Positions 41,469-50,357 are shown, counted from the stretch's first letter. The stretch: DNA of 55,723 nt from Elusimicrobia bacterium GWD2_63_28 (GCA_001799895.1 MGUI01000052.1:119029-174751); one strand, 5' to 3'. Numbers and translations are program-made. Notes: a model not told the origin generated them from the letters alone.

Positions 41469-42344
41469 ATGGAAAAAGTCTATATTTACGCGCTGGCCGC
41501 CAACCTCTCCTTCGCTATAGGCGTGCAGTTCTTCACCCATTACGCGCGGCGGGTGTCCTCGCTGTGGGTCAACTGCTTCAAAGGCCTGGTGGCGGCGCTG
41601 CTGTTCGGGGTGACGGTGCTGGCGCAGGGCGGGTTCCACGGCATCAGCCCTGAAACGGCGGCGCTCTTCTTCGCTTCCGGCATGATGGGGCTGGGGCTGG
41701 GCGATTTGCTGCTGGTAAAGGCTTTTTCCCTCATGGGGCCCGGCAGGACCATGATGCTGTTCGGCTTCCAGCCGCTGATGATCGGGGTCGTCAGCTATTT
41801 CGCCTTCGGCCAGGCGCTCGAGGCAGGCAAGATCTACGCCGTGCTGTTCTTCATAGTCTGCCTGTTCATCTTCTCGCTGGAGTCCTTCAAAAAGCAGGGG
41901 CATTGGAACGCCAGGGCCAGCCTGTACGCGCTGGCCGGCGTAGCTTTCGACGGCTTGGGCGTGCTGGTGACCCGCTACGCCTTCAACGGCAGCCCCGGGC
42001 TGAATACGGTGGAGGGGAATTTTTACCGGGCGCTCGGCGCGCTGCTGCTCTTCGCGGCTCTGTCGACGGTAAAGCCTTTCCACCTCGTGTCGAAGATGAA
42101 AGAGCTGGGCCGCAAAAACCTGTTCTGGATAACGCTGGGTTCGGTGGCCGGCACCTACATGTCGCTGATGTTCTACCTGACGGCCGTGCGCTATTCCGGG
42201 GCGCTGGCCGCGGTTTCGGGGATAGCCATAACCGGCACCATCTTCGGCTCCGCCTTCGAATGCCTGGCCGAGAAGAAGCTGCCTTCGCGCTACCTGCTGG
42301 TCTCTTTCGCCTTCTTCCTGGGCGGCATGGCCTTCCTTTTTTAA
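41469..42344 (+). CDS. EamA/DMT-type membrane transporter
   Basis: The start is the ATG at 41469, with GGGAAGAG upstream; an in-frame TTG 15 bases earlier is less likely. The 291-residue protein has about ten hydrophobic segments in two halves, typical of the drug/metabolite transporter superfamily: ANLSFAIGVQFFTHYA with VNCFKGLVAALLFG in the first half, and ALAGVAFDGLGVLVTRYAF with LGSVAGTYMSLMFYLTAVRY in the second. The substrate cannot be read from the sequence. It is divergent from the radical-SAM operon. Confidence 0.88.
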   Translation: MEKVYIYALAANLSFAIGVQFFTHYARRVSSLWVNCFKGLVAALLFGVTVLAQGGFHGISPETAALFFASGMMGLGLGDLLLVKAFSLMGPGRTMMLFGFQPLMIGVVSYFAFGQALEAGKIYAVLFFIVCLFIFSLESFKKQGHWNARASLYALAGVAFDGLGVLVTRYAFNGSPGLNTVEGNFYRALGALLLFAALSTVKPFHLVSKMKELGRKNLFWITLGSVAGTYMSLMFYLTAVRYSGALAAVSGIAITGTIFGSAFECLAEKKLPSRYLLVSFAFFLGGMAFLF

Positions 42345-42356
42345 CGGCCGCCTTTG

Positions 42357-42362
42357 TATAAT
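42357..42362 (+). promoter_or_regulatory. -10 box (TATAAT) before the L,D-transpeptidase-like gene
   Basis: A perfect TATAAT starts 12 bases after the EamA stop. It would give a leader of about 16 bases containing the GAGGT ribosome binding site (42373-42377) of the gene at 42385. Confidence 0.45.
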
Positions 42363-42384
42363 CGGTATTGTCGAGGTTGTGAAT

Positions 42385-43395
42385 ATGAAAACAAAAATTA
42401 TGCTCTCCCTGCTGCTGGCCCTGCCGGCCGCGGCGGCGCAAGCCGAACCCGTGCAGCCCGAGGCGGCGGCCCCGGCTTACATTCCCGCCGGGCGTCCCGC
42501 GCTGGACGAACTGACGTCCGGCCTGCGGGCCAGGCTTGCGACCCTGGGCCGCAACGGCCTGCCCGGGCCTGCGGGCGGCAAGGTTTCGCGGGCGCTGCTG
42601 CTGCTGCCGCGCGACCGCGCCAGGCCGGGGGCGCTCAGCTTCCAGCTGGAGAAGGGCAAGCGGGCGGGGCTGTACCAGTGCGAGGCGCTCGGGCGCGGTA
42701 TAACCGGCAAAGAGCCCCGGCCGCGCTGGAAGGAAGGCCTGATAGCCGGCGTGACGATCTATTATACTCCCAAGGACATGAGCGGCGGCGCCACCGTGCC
42801 GGGCGTCTACGACCTGCTCAACATCTCGCCGGAGCGCTACGACCTGCACTTCTTCGGCAAGCCGGAAGACGCGCCCAAATTGAAAGCGCGGGACAAAAAA
42901 ATGAAAAAAGGCGAAAAGCGCCTTTTCTCGGCCGTCTGGCCGCACTGGTACCCGTCCGGCGCCAAGGTCATGCCGGTGGATATGCTCTGGGCGGCTGATT
43001 CCCAGGCCGGGTCGCAGGGACAGGGTGTGCCGGTCTTCGACATCCCGCCGCAGGAGCTGACGGCGGAAGAGTCTATCCTCCGGGCCAGGCAGCTGGCGGC
43101 GAACCCGCGCTATTATACCGGGCCTTACGGGCGCTACGGTTTCGCCGTGCATACCGACCGCTGGGAGGACCTGAAGCGGATAATCGACCCGGCGGTGGCC
43201 GGGCGGCCGGAGATAAGCGATTTCCGCTGGCGCGACACCAACGGCTGCGTGAAACTGCGGCCGGCCTGCCTGAAGCTGCTCAATAAATTTATAGACGAGC
43301 AGGAAGAGCTGGGGCGCCGCGTGCAGCTGGAGGTTTATGAAACCCCGCTGCTGGACGGCCTGCCCGAGGGCGGCGCCGCCGCGGCCTGGCGATAA
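42385..43395 (+). CDS. Secreted L,D-transpeptidase (YkuD)-like protein
   Basis: The ATG at 42385 is preceded by GAGGT at suitable spacing; a GTG six bases earlier is in frame. A signal peptide (MKTKIMLSLLLALPAAAAQA) leads to a 336-residue protein. Its C-terminal region has the layout of a YkuD catalytic site: YGFAVHTD with His256, then RDTNGCVKLRPACL with Cys288. This matches the H...(S/T)xGC(V/I)(R/K)L pattern that crosslinks peptidoglycan stem peptides or attaches proteins to them. Upstream, residues 95-160 (GVTIYYTPKD, VPGVYDLLNISPERYDL) are strand-rich. A Lys replaces the usual Arg after GCV. The family call rests on this motif only. A terminator with a GTAA loop follows. Confidence 0.65.
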   Translation: MKTKIMLSLLLALPAAAAQAEPVQPEAAAPAYIPAGRPALDELTSGLRARLATLGRNGLPGPAGGKVSRALLLLPRDRARPGALSFQLEKGKRAGLYQCEALGRGITGKEPRPRWKEGLIAGVTIYYTPKDMSGGATVPGVYDLLNISPERYDLHFFGKPEDAPKLKARDKKMKKGEKRLFSAVWPHWYPSGAKVMPVDMLWAADSQAGSQGQGVPVFDIPPQELTAEESILRARQLAANPRYYTGPYGRYGFAVHTDRWEDLKRIIDPAVAGRPEISDFRWRDTNGCVKLRPACLKLLNKFIDEQEELGRRVQLEVYETPLLDGLPEGGAAAAWR

Positions 43396-43423
43396 GTTAA
43401 TTAAGCGCCAGGCGCCATGAAAG

Positions 43424-43447
43424 AGGCCCGGGTAACCGGGCCTTTTT
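43424..43447. terminator. Bidirectional terminator between convergent genes
   Basis: An 8-bp stem (AGGCCCGG, 43424-43431; CCGGGCCT, 43436-43443) with a GTAA loop is followed by TTTTTA. It lies between the convergent L,D-transpeptidase-like and GT-C-like genes. Confidence 0.8.
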
Positions 43448-43469
43448 ATTTGACGGGCCGCGGAGAAGC

Positions 43470-45050
43470 TCAGCGCCGCGGGCTGAGTATGACCAGGCCG
43501 GCTACAAGCCCGTCTGGCTGCCGCAGGACGGGCCGCTCGACGTAAGCATTTTCGTAGGCTTTTACGGTTCCGCCGGGGGATCTTTCGGGCAGGGCGTGGG
43601 ACCAGGCGTAGTAAAAATTATTACGCCCTATCGCCCTGATGATGTTCTCCGCTCCGAGGGTGTCCTCGTAAAGCACCACCAGGTCCGGCGGCAGGCGCTC
43701 GCCGGCCAGCATGAGCGAATTTCCTTTGGCGGCGACCAGGAATTTAGCCCGCGTAGTGTAGATCTCTTTCAGCGCCGGGCCGGCGTCTTCCACATACGGC
43801 GCGCGCGCGAAGCATAAGCCCAGGAACAGGGCGTTGCGCGCCGCCACCGCGAAGAGCGGCAGCCAGACGATAAGGTACGGCAGGCGCCGGTGCAGGCGGC
43901 TGAAGGAGCTGACCAGGAGAAAAGCGCTGAGGGGCAGGAAGAAGAGCGTCAGCCGGCTGTGGCCGTAAGGGTAGAGGCGCAGGACCGCGGCCGCTAGCAT
44001 GACGGCGACGAAAAGAACCAAGAGCAGCTCCTCGCGCCGGGCCTTGCCCCGGATCACTTTAAACGCCGCGCCCAGGAATTCAAGCAGGACTAAAAGGAAA
44101 GCCAGGAGCCTGACCGCCGGCCAGTTCAGGGCGGGCAGCGGCAGGAAAGGGATCCTGGCTACCCGCGCGAAATGCTCGTTCATGGGGCCCTGGTCGGTCC
44201 GCCACCAGTTGAGGACCAGGTCTTGGCTGTGCCGCAGGAAATTCAGGAAATAGTCCTGCGCCCCCGGTCCCGTGATAAAGAACCGCTCCCAATACTTGCG
44301 TATGGGGTCGGAGGCGTCTCCGGCCAGGCCGAAGCGGTAATCGGTGAAATAGTTGAAGACGCCCGCCAGCAGCACCGCGGCGGCGGAGGCCAGCAGCCAG
44401 CTTTTTTCCCCGGCCGCTTCTTTGCGCTCTCCCGGGTCAAAGGCCAGCGCCAGGGCGACGGCGGCTACGGAGAAGGCCGCGGGGTAGGAGAACAGCAGCG
44501 AGAGCGGCAGGAGCGCGGCCAGCAGCCGCAGGCGGCGGGCGGGGGGCAGGGAAGAGGAGAAAAGATAAAAGGCCGCCCCGGTGAAAAAGAAATCCGCCGC
44601 ATAGGGCTTGAATTCGTAGGTGTAGTAGAGGGTGTAGGAGGACGAGACCAGCAGCGCGGCGGCGGCCATAAAAGCCGGGAGGGACTTGTTATTCTTCCAA
44701 AAAGTTTCCCTGTAGAATTCCAGCCATAACCCTATCCCCGCCAGCTGGAACAGCAGCGGCAGGAAACGGGGCCAGAAGCGCCCCGGTCCGAGCCAGCCGG
44801 TCAGGACATCCGTAACCGCCAGGAAGATCTTGGGGCATTGCTGGAAGTGCAGCAGCGGGCCGCCGAAGATGATCTCCCACGGGGTTTTCTGCAGCAAATT
44901 GCCGTAAAGGTAGGCCTCGTCGAGCCAGAAGGAACGGTTGCGCCCGGCCTGTATCAGCGCGATGCCCAGGCAAAAGCCCCAGCACAGCACGAACCACCAG
45001 TCTGCGGCGGCGGCGGAGAAGCGGCTATGGGCCGGAGGCTTGGCGTCCAT
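43470..45050 (-). CDS. GT-C-like integral-membrane glycosyltransferase (family 39/ArnT-like)
   Basis: The 526-residue protein has about ten or more hydrophobic segments. Near the N-terminus, after the first membrane span, it has the FWLDEAY motif (Asp44-Glu45) typical of GT-C enzymes, where the acidic residues act in the active site and metal binding. Such proteins move sugars from polyprenyl-phosphate donors to lipid or protein acceptors on the outer face of the membrane; the acceptor here is unknown. The C-terminal soluble part (about 410-526) includes YTTRAKFLVAAKGNSLML and VLYEDTLGAENIIRAIG. A TATAAT lies six bases before the ATG, suggesting a leaderless transcript separate from the amylase gene upstream. 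Confidence 0.8.
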   Translation of the reverse strand: MDAKPPAHSRFSAAAADWWFVLCWGFCLGIALIQAGRNRSFWLDEAYLYGNLLQKTPWEIIFGGPLLHFQQCPKIFLAVTDVLTGWLGPGRFWPRFLPLLFQLAGIGLWLEFYRETFWKNNKSLPAFMAAAALLVSSSYTLYYTYEFKPYAADFFFTGAAFYLFSSSLPPARRLRLLAALLPLSLLFSYPAAFSVAAVALALAFDPGERKEAAGEKSWLLASAAAVLLAGVFNYFTDYRFGLAGDASDPIRKYWERFFITGPGAQDYFLNFLRHSQDLVLNWWRTDQGPMNEHFARVARIPFLPLPALNWPAVRLLAFLLVLLEFLGAAFKVIRGKARREELLLVLFVAVMLAAAVLRLYPYGHSRLTLFFLPLSAFLLVSSFSRLHRRLPYLIVWLPLFAVAARNALFLGLCFARAPYVEDAGPALKEIYTTRAKFLVAAKGNSLMLAGERLPPDLVVLYEDTLGAENIIRAIGRNNFYYAWSHALPERSPGGTVKAYENAYVERPVLRQPDGLVAGLVILSPRR

Positions 45051-45056
45051 TAGTGA

Positions 45057-45062
45057 ATTATA
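45057..45062 (-). promoter_or_regulatory. -10 box (TATAAT), leaderless configuration
   Basis: Read on the minus strand, TATAAT ends six bases before the ATG at 45050 in the 37-base gap after the amylase gene. Initiation about seven bases downstream would fall on the start codon. Confidence 0.45.
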
Positions 45063-45087
45063 ACAAAGGCCCGCCTGCGGCCGCCGC

Positions 45088-46527
45088 CTAACCGAAAACG
45101 GCGTAGGCGCGGGGAGGCAGAACGGCCAGCAAAAAATCGCCGGCCGGCTTCAGCGTCACGCCGGAGTTTATCAGCGCGCGCGGGCTCCGGCCCAGGGCGC
45201 TTTTCTTCAGCCGCAGCTCCTTGCGCTCCGGTGAATTATTTATCAGGCAGGCCAGGCTGGCGCCGGGCAGGAAGCGCCGGAAAGCCAAAATATCGCCGCA
45301 GCAATACTCGGCAAGGAACTCGAATTTGCCGTTCTTGATGACGGGGTTGCCCCGGCGCAGCGCGGCCAGCTGCTTGTAGAGCTTCAGCAGGCCGGTATTC
45401 CAGGAGCGCCGGCGGCCCCAGGGCATGGCGTTGCGCGTGCCGGCGTTGAGGGCGCCTTCCATGCCGATCTCCTCGCCGTAATAGACGTTTACCGCGCCCG
45501 GGAACACGAAGGAGAACACGGCGGCCAGCTTCACCAGGTCCTCGTCGCCGCCGTAGGTGTTGAGCAGGCGGTCGGTGTCGTGGCTGGACATCATGTTCAT
45601 CTGTACCAGCGTGGTCGCGTATTTGTAGTGACCCAGGAGCGTCTTGATGTCGGCCATGAATTTCTTCTGGTCGCCGGGCTCCAGGCGGCGCCCGTCGTAA
45701 GGGTGGGTGAGCTTCAGCTTCTTGCCGCCGAAATAGGAGATGCAGGCCGCGCTGAGCTGGTAGTTCATCACCGCGTCGAACTGGTCGCCCGCCAGCCAGC
45801 GCTTCGCCTCGCCCCAGATCTCGCCGGTGATGTAGCACCCCGGGTTCACGGCCTTGCACACGCGGCGGAACTCGCGCCAGAAGGCGTCGTCGTTTATCTC
45901 GTGCGGCACGTCGAGGCGCCAGCCGTCTATGCCCTTCTCCAGCCAGTATTTAGCCACGCCGAGGATGAAGGCGCGCACCTCGGGGTTTTTGGTGTTGAAC
46001 TTGGGCAGCGCCGGCAAATTCCACCAGCAGGCGTAGTTGGGCTTCTCGCCCGAGGCCAGGTTATAGGCCTTCAGCGGCCAGCCGCGGGGGTGGAACCAGC
46101 GGCGGTAAGGGGAAGCGGCGCCGTTCTCCAGCAGGTGGTTGAACTGGAAGAAGCCGCGGCTGGCGTGGTTGAAGACCCCGTCGAGGATGACCTTGATGCC
46201 GCGTTTGTGCGCGGCCTTGAGGAAAGAGTCCAGCGCCGCGTTCCCGCCCAGCAAGGGGTCCACGGAATAATAGTCGAAGGTGTGGTAGCGGTGGTTGGCG
46301 GCGGAGGCGAAAATCGGGTTGAAGTAAACGGCGGTGGCGCCCAGGTCCCGCAGGTAGTCCAGCTTTTCTTCGGCGCCTTTCAGGTTGCCGCCCTTGAAGC
46401 CGTCCGGAGTCTCGGGGGTGTCCCACTTTTCGAAGAGCCCGTCGGTCTTAACGGCCTTCGACCGCGCGAAGCGGTCCGGGAAGACCTGGTAGATCACCGC
46501 GCCTTTTACCCAATCCAAACGGTCCAT
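45088..46527 (-). CDS. GH13 alpha-amylase family enzyme (cyclomaltodextrinase/neopullulanase-like)
   Basis: The 479-residue protein has all the conserved GH13 regions: DGVFNH (116-121), GWRLDVPHE with nucleophile Asp206, TGEIWGEA with acid/base Glu236, and SSHDTDR with Asp317. The start WVKGAVIYQVFPDRFARS and the segments DGFKGGNLKG and YFNPIFASAANHRYHTFDYY resemble cyclomaltodextrinase/neopullulanase subfamilies, but the N-terminal CBM34-type domain usual in those enzymes is absent. No signal peptide is present, so it should act on imported or stored alpha-glucans in the cytoplasm. The ribosome binding site is strong (GGGGAGGAAG). Substrate preference cannot be fixed from the sequence. Confidence 0.93.
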   Translation of the reverse strand: MDRLDWVKGAVIYQVFPDRFARSKAVKTDGLFEKWDTPETPDGFKGGNLKGAEEKLDYLRDLGATAVYFNPIFASAANHRYHTFDYYSVDPLLGGNAALDSFLKAAHKRGIKVILDGVFNHASRGFFQFNHLLENGAASPYRRWFHPRGWPLKAYNLASGEKPNYACWWNLPALPKFNTKNPEVRAFILGVAKYWLEKGIDGWRLDVPHEINDDAFWREFRRVCKAVNPGCYITGEIWGEAKRWLAGDQFDAVMNYQLSAACISYFGGKKLKLTHPYDGRRLEPGDQKKFMADIKTLLGHYKYATTLVQMNMMSSHDTDRLLNTYGGDEDLVKLAAVFSFVFPGAVNVYYGEEIGMEGALNAGTRNAMPWGRRRSWNTGLLKLYKQLAALRRGNPVIKNGKFEFLAEYCCGDILAFRRFLPGASLACLINNSPERKELRLKKSALGRSPRALINSGVTLKPAGDFLLAVLPPRAYAVFG

Positions 46528-46541
46528 GGCTTCCTCCCCGT

Positions 46542-46579
46542 ATTAAAGAAACAGCCCCGCCGGTTTGCCGGAGGGGCTG
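46542..46579 (-). terminator. Terminator of the S1-protein gene
   Basis: An 11-bp stem with one mismatch (AGCCCCGCCGG, 46553-46563; CCGGAGGGGCT, 46568-46578) and a 4-base loop is followed on the minus strand by a T-rich run (46542-46551). It separates the S1 gene from the amylase gene. Confidence 0.8.
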
Positions 46580-46601
46580 CTCTCTGCCGGCTGCTCCGGG
46601 C

Positions 46602-47792
46602 TTACTTGTTTATCTTGTTCTTCTGTTCCAGCTGCCGCTTGAGCTGCTCGCCGAGGGAGCCCATCATGGGCTCGGCGTCGGCGTGCTTCTCCGGCTTCTG
46701 ATATTTCTTCAGCGTCGCCTCGGTCTCCGCTTCTTCGCGGCTGATCTCGGCCGGCACCAGCGCGATGCGCTTGTTCTTGAGGTCCACGTTCTCAACGAGC
46801 ACCTCGATCTCCTGGCCCACGGTCAGGACGTCCTCGGGGTGGTTGATGCGCTTCTCGCCGCCGCCGAGGCGGGAGACGTGTATCAGGCCGTCCACGCCTT
46901 CGCCCAGCGTGACGAAAGCGCCGAACGGCGCGAGGCGGGAAACTTTGCCTTTCTGGTAGGAGCCGGCGGGCCAGGTCTGGGCCGCCGTGTCCCACGGGTT
47001 GGGGAGCGCGTCTTTCAGGCTCAGGGAGATCCTGCGGTTCTCCCAGTCCAAATTCTTTATGATCACTTCCACCAGCTGGCCGGCGGAGAGCAGGTCGCTC
47101 ACCTTCTCGGTGCGGCCCCAGGCCAGCTCCGAGACGGGCAGCAGGCCTTCCACGCCGCCCAAGTCCACGAAAGCGCCGAATTTCTGTATGGAGGTCACGG
47201 CGCCGCGCACCTTGTCGCCCACGCGCAGGGTGTCTTTAAGGATCGCGATCTTTTCCTGCCGTTCTTTCTCCGCTATCTCGCGGCGGGACAGCACGATATT
47301 GCGGCGGTCGAATTCTATCACGTAGAAGACCAAGCTGACGCCGATGTAGGCTTCTTTGCTTTCTTCGCGGCGCATGCCCATCTGCGAGAAGGGGCAGAAG
47401 GCGCGGATGCCGCCGGCGATGGCGATCTCGAAGCCGCCCTTTATCTCTTTGGAAACCTTGCCCTCGAGCGGGATGTGGTTCTTGAAAGCGTCTTCGAACT
47501 GCGCGCGGGCGGCCGGGCCGGCGCCTATGCGGGTGGTGAAGCGCATCTCGCCTTCTTCGGAACGCAGGAACCAGGCGCGCACTACGTCGCCTTCCTTCGC
47601 TATCAGATTGCCTTCGGTGTCTTTCAGCTCGTTTATGTCTACGTAGCCTTCACCCTTGCCGCCGACTTCGATCAGGGCCCACTCGGGGGTGATCTTCACT
47701 ATCGGGGCCTCGACTTTGTGGCCGGGCTCCATGCGCTCGGGCTCTTTGTAGGACTTATTGAATAATTCTTCGAAATTCTCTTCGTTTTCCAT
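46602..47792 (-). CDS. S1 RNA-binding domain protein (ribosomal protein S1-like, four S1 domains)
   Basis: The start at 47792 (MENEENFEELFNKSYKE) is chosen because CAGGAGA lies seven bases upstream; an in-frame start 39 bases earlier lacks this. The 396-residue protein has four S1 domains at about 22-90, 106-172, 190-261 and 276-348. The third (VTSIQKFGAFVDLGGVEGLLPVSELAWGR) and fourth (VSRLAPFGAFVTLGEGVDGLIHVSRL) are the most canonical. Proteobacterial S1 has six domains, and four-domain forms occur in other phyla. It should bind mRNA and help ribosome loading, which is relevant because several genes here lack Shine-Dalgarno sequences. The C-terminus is a charged tail of about 45 residues. 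Confidence 0.9.
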   Translation of the reverse strand: MENEENFEELFNKSYKEPERMEPGHKVEAPIVKITPEWALIEVGGKGEGYVDINELKDTEGNLIAKEGDVVRAWFLRSEEGEMRFTTRIGAGPAARAQFEDAFKNHIPLEGKVSKEIKGGFEIAIAGGIRAFCPFSQMGMRREESKEAYIGVSLVFYVIEFDRRNIVLSRREIAEKERQEKIAILKDTLRVGDKVRGAVTSIQKFGAFVDLGGVEGLLPVSELAWGRTEKVSDLLSAGQLVEVIIKNLDWENRRISLSLKDALPNPWDTAAQTWPAGSYQKGKVSRLAPFGAFVTLGEGVDGLIHVSRLGGGEKRINHPEDVLTVGQEIEVLVENVDLKNKRIALVPAEISREEAETEATLKKYQKPEKHADAEPMMGSLGEQLKRQLEQKNKINK

Positions 47793-47840
47793 GCAGGTCT
47801 CCTGGGGGGTCTTAAAGGACATCTGTACCATTTTACAAAA

Positions 47841-49622
47841 TTAGAAGGCCTTGTTGGAGGGTTGGGCCGCGGGAAGGGCGTAAAGCGTGAAATCCTTGTT
47901 GGAGTAGACGGGCGGGAAAGAGAGGGGCGCGGCGCGTCGGCGCGCGGCGTAAGAAGCCCCGTATTTGCGGCCCAGCGCCGCCAGGTCCGCCTCCGTAAGT
48001 GAAGAGTAGCCGGCCCCTGCCCCGGCGGGATCCCAGGCCCGCAGGTCCGACATGCGCCCGGCCCAGCCGCGCTCGAAGCCGGGCGCCCAGTGCATGGCCC
48101 CGCCGTCCAGCCACTCGCCGGCCGTCGGGCGCAGCGAGAAGACCCTGAAGCCCGAGGTGTCCGGCGGCACCAGGAAGACGGCGGAGGGCGGCGTGTTTTC
48201 CCGCGCCCAGTTCTGCGCTTTTATCCAGTTCCTGTTCTCTTCCCCGGCGTTGCTGAGCCCGGAGGAGGCGCGGTAGCCGGCCAGCGGCAGGTAGGGCAGC
48301 AGCACGGCCGCCAGCGCGAGGGCGGCCGCCAGCGCCGGCCTGAAGACCGCCTTGTACGACTTGCCCGCCAGCGCGGCCACTCCGAAAAAGAGCAGGGCCA
48401 CGGCGTATTTCTTGTGCTCCGGCGAAACGGCCGGCAGCTGCAGCGCCTGCCAGGCGCAGGCTGCCGCGCCTGCCGCGGCCGCGGCCCTGAACGCCCAGCC
48501 CGGACCACGCAGCCAGGTCAGCAGCAGGGCCAGCGCGCACAACGGGTAAATTGCCGGGCCGGTCTCCATGAAAGAAAGCAGCAGCAGCCCGGCCAGCGCC
48601 CAGCCTCCCGGCTCCCGGCTTTCGAAACGGGCGCGCAGGAAATCGGCGGCGAAAATCACGCCGAGCAGGCAGAAGACGGCGTCGCTGCGGAAGAATTGCA
48701 AATTCACCAGGCGCGGCAGCGGCAGCAGTTCTCCGAACACGAGGGCCGCCGCCCAGAGCGCGTAAAAGGCTTTCAGGAAGGCGCGGACCTGCCTTTCTTC
48801 CGGAGCGCCGGCCGCCCCGCCGTAAATCAGCAGCAGGTTCAGCGGGACAAAGGCCGCTATCCGCAGCCACTTGCCGGCGTCCCAGCCCGAGGGGAAATAG
48901 TGGCCGGGGTACCAGGCCTTCAGCAGCGCGGCATAGTCCGGACCGGGCCCGCCGAAGGCGTTGTGCAGCGTGAGCAGCCAGCCCAGCCAGGGCAGGGCGG
49001 CCAGGCCCAGCGCGGCCCAGCCCCGCAGCATGGCCCGCCGGTCGGGCGCGCCGGGCAGGGCGGCGGCGTAGAGCGCCGCCAGGAACAGGGCGAGCAGGCC
49101 GTTGACGAACAGCGCCACGCCCAGCGCGAGGAAAGCGGGCACATATTTCTTTCTTAAAAAAAGCAGCAGAGAGGCGGTGACAGCCAGGCCGGCCAGGGTG
49201 CTCTGGAAGAAAGAGGTCTTGAGCAGCGGGTCCTCGCCCAGCGGCGTGAGCACGCTGGTCTGCGCCGCCAGGGCGGCCAGCAGGACCGCGGCGAAAGCGG
49301 CGCGCCGGCTGCCCGTCAGCGTTTCCGCCAGGCCGAAGACCAGTACCAGGAACAGGAAGCGCGAGGCCAGGTAAGCTGCGAAATGCAAGGTCTCCAGCGG
49401 GGCGTGAGCGCCCAGCCAGGCCGCGGCCGCCGGGTACAGCGACGGGAAGGAGGAAAAAGAATCCAGGAAAACGTCGCCGGGGTACAGCGACGGGTCGGCC
49501 AGCCGCCGCACGTAGGGCATCACCTGGGCCAGGTTCGGGTCCAGCCCGAAGTCGTAGCCGAACAGCAGCAAGGTCAGGGCGGTCATCGCCGCGGCCCAGG
49601 CGTATTTTGCGGTAGTTTTCAC
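47841..49622 (-). CDS. Polytopic membrane protein (GT-C-like or DUF6798-like), function unknown
   Basis: The 593-residue protein starts at a GTG and has about twelve or more hydrophobic segments. After the first span comes LAQVMPYVRRLADPSLYPGD, then FPSLYPAAAAWLG, an arrangement seen in DUF6798-type and some GT-C-like membrane proteins. The C-terminal 130 residues are more polar (WARENTPPSAVFLVPPDTSG, FRVFSLRPTAGEWLDGG), which resembles the soluble part of large membrane glycosyltransferases. No clear catalytic acidic pair was identified, so no reaction is assigned. It ends 48 bases before the S1 gene on the same strand and is divergent from the uridine kinase gene. Confidence 0.75.
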   Translation of the reverse strand: MKTTAKYAWAAAMTALTLLLFGYDFGLDPNLAQVMPYVRRLADPSLYPGDVFLDSFSSFPSLYPAAAAWLGAHAPLETLHFAAYLASRFLFLVLVFGLAETLTGSRRAAFAAVLLAALAAQTSVLTPLGEDPLLKTSFFQSTLAGLAVTASLLLFLRKKYVPAFLALGVALFVNGLLALFLAALYAAALPGAPDRRAMLRGWAALGLAALPWLGWLLTLHNAFGGPGPDYAALLKAWYPGHYFPSGWDAGKWLRIAAFVPLNLLLIYGGAAGAPEERQVRAFLKAFYALWAAALVFGELLPLPRLVNLQFFRSDAVFCLLGVIFAADFLRARFESREPGGWALAGLLLLSFMETGPAIYPLCALALLLTWLRGPGWAFRAAAAAGAAACAWQALQLPAVSPEHKKYAVALLFFGVAALAGKSYKAVFRPALAAALALAAVLLPYLPLAGYRASSGLSNAGEENRNWIKAQNWARENTPPSAVFLVPPDTSGFRVFSLRPTAGEWLDGGAMHWAPGFERGWAGRMSDLRAWDPAGAGAGYSSLTEADLAALGRKYGASYAARRRAAPLSFPPVYSNKDFTLYALPAAQPSNKAF

Positions 49623-49715
49623 CGGCTATATCTTATTAAAAAAGCCGGCCTTTTTTATATTTTGTATGATTAAAGAAAGAAGATTTATAAGGCCTCTGCG
49701 CGTACGGGACACGAA

Positions 49716-50357
49716 ATGGACGACAAAAAAAAATCTCGCTTCATAATCGGCATAGCCGGCGGCTCCGGCTCCGGCAAGACCACGCTGGCCGGCAAGCTGG
49801 TGGAACAGTGCGCCAAGATCGGCATCACCGGCCAGATCTTCTCCCTGGATAACTACTACCAGCCGCTCGACCACCTCAGCTTCGACGAGAGAAAGACCTA
49901 CAACTTCGACCACCCCGACGCGATAGACTCGACGCTGGCCGTGAAGCATTTGACCGACCTCTGCGCCGGCAAGACCATACAGCAGCCGGTCTACGACTTC
50001 AAGCAGCACACGCGCGAGCAGGAATGCGTGCCCTGCAAGCCCACGCAGCTGCTGGTGGTGGAGGGCCTCTACACCCTCCACTTCCCGAAGCTGCTGAAGG
50101 TCTGCGACTACAAGATTTTCGTGTCCACCGGCATGGTGACGGCGGTGCTGCGCCGCGTGCAGCGCGACATCAGCGAGCGCGGCCGCGACATAGAGGGCAT
50201 CAAGCACCAGATCCTCTCCACCGTGCTGCCGATGTACGAGACTTTTGTGAAGCCCACGCAGAAGAACGCCCACTTCTCCATCAACTGGGAAGGCGAGGAA
50301 ATTCCCGGCAAGGCCACCGAGGGCCTGGTGCGCATGATGCGCGACCACTTCCGCTAA
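49716..50357 (+). CDS. udk: Uridine kinase
   Basis: The 213-residue protein has the P-loop GGSGSGKT (Gly15-Thr22), the substrate-binding segment SLDNYYQPLD, YNFDHPDAID, the KTIQQPVYDFKQHTR segment, and VVEGLYTLH in place of the usual VxEGIL. RRVQRDISERGRD matches the lid and arginine region of the family. It phosphorylates uridine and cytidine in pyrimidine salvage in the cytoplasm. Length is normal for the family. The ribosome binding site is weak (GGGA). The gene is followed after ten bases by the inverted repeat copies. Confidence 0.93.
   Translation: MDDKKKSRFIIGIAGGSGSGKTTLAGKLVEQCAKIGITGQIFSLDNYYQPLDHLSFDERKTYNFDHPDAIDSTLAVKHLTDLCAGKTIQQPVYDFKQHTREQECVPCKPTQLLVVEGLYTLHFPKLLKVCDYKIFVSTGMVTAVLRRVQRDISERGRDIEGIKHQILSTVLPMYETFVKPTQKNAHFSINWEGEEIPGKATEGLVRMMRDHFR

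Noticed and set aside
45580..47765. Plus-strand open frames opposite the amylase and S1 genes
   Set aside because: Both minus-strand genes have complete conserved motifs; the opposite frames have none.
49638..49656. Terminator between the divergent membrane-protein and uridine kinase genes
   Set aside because: The A-run, GCCGGC core and T-run look terminator-like, but the stem is short and the genes are divergent, so a promoter-region palindrome is as likely.
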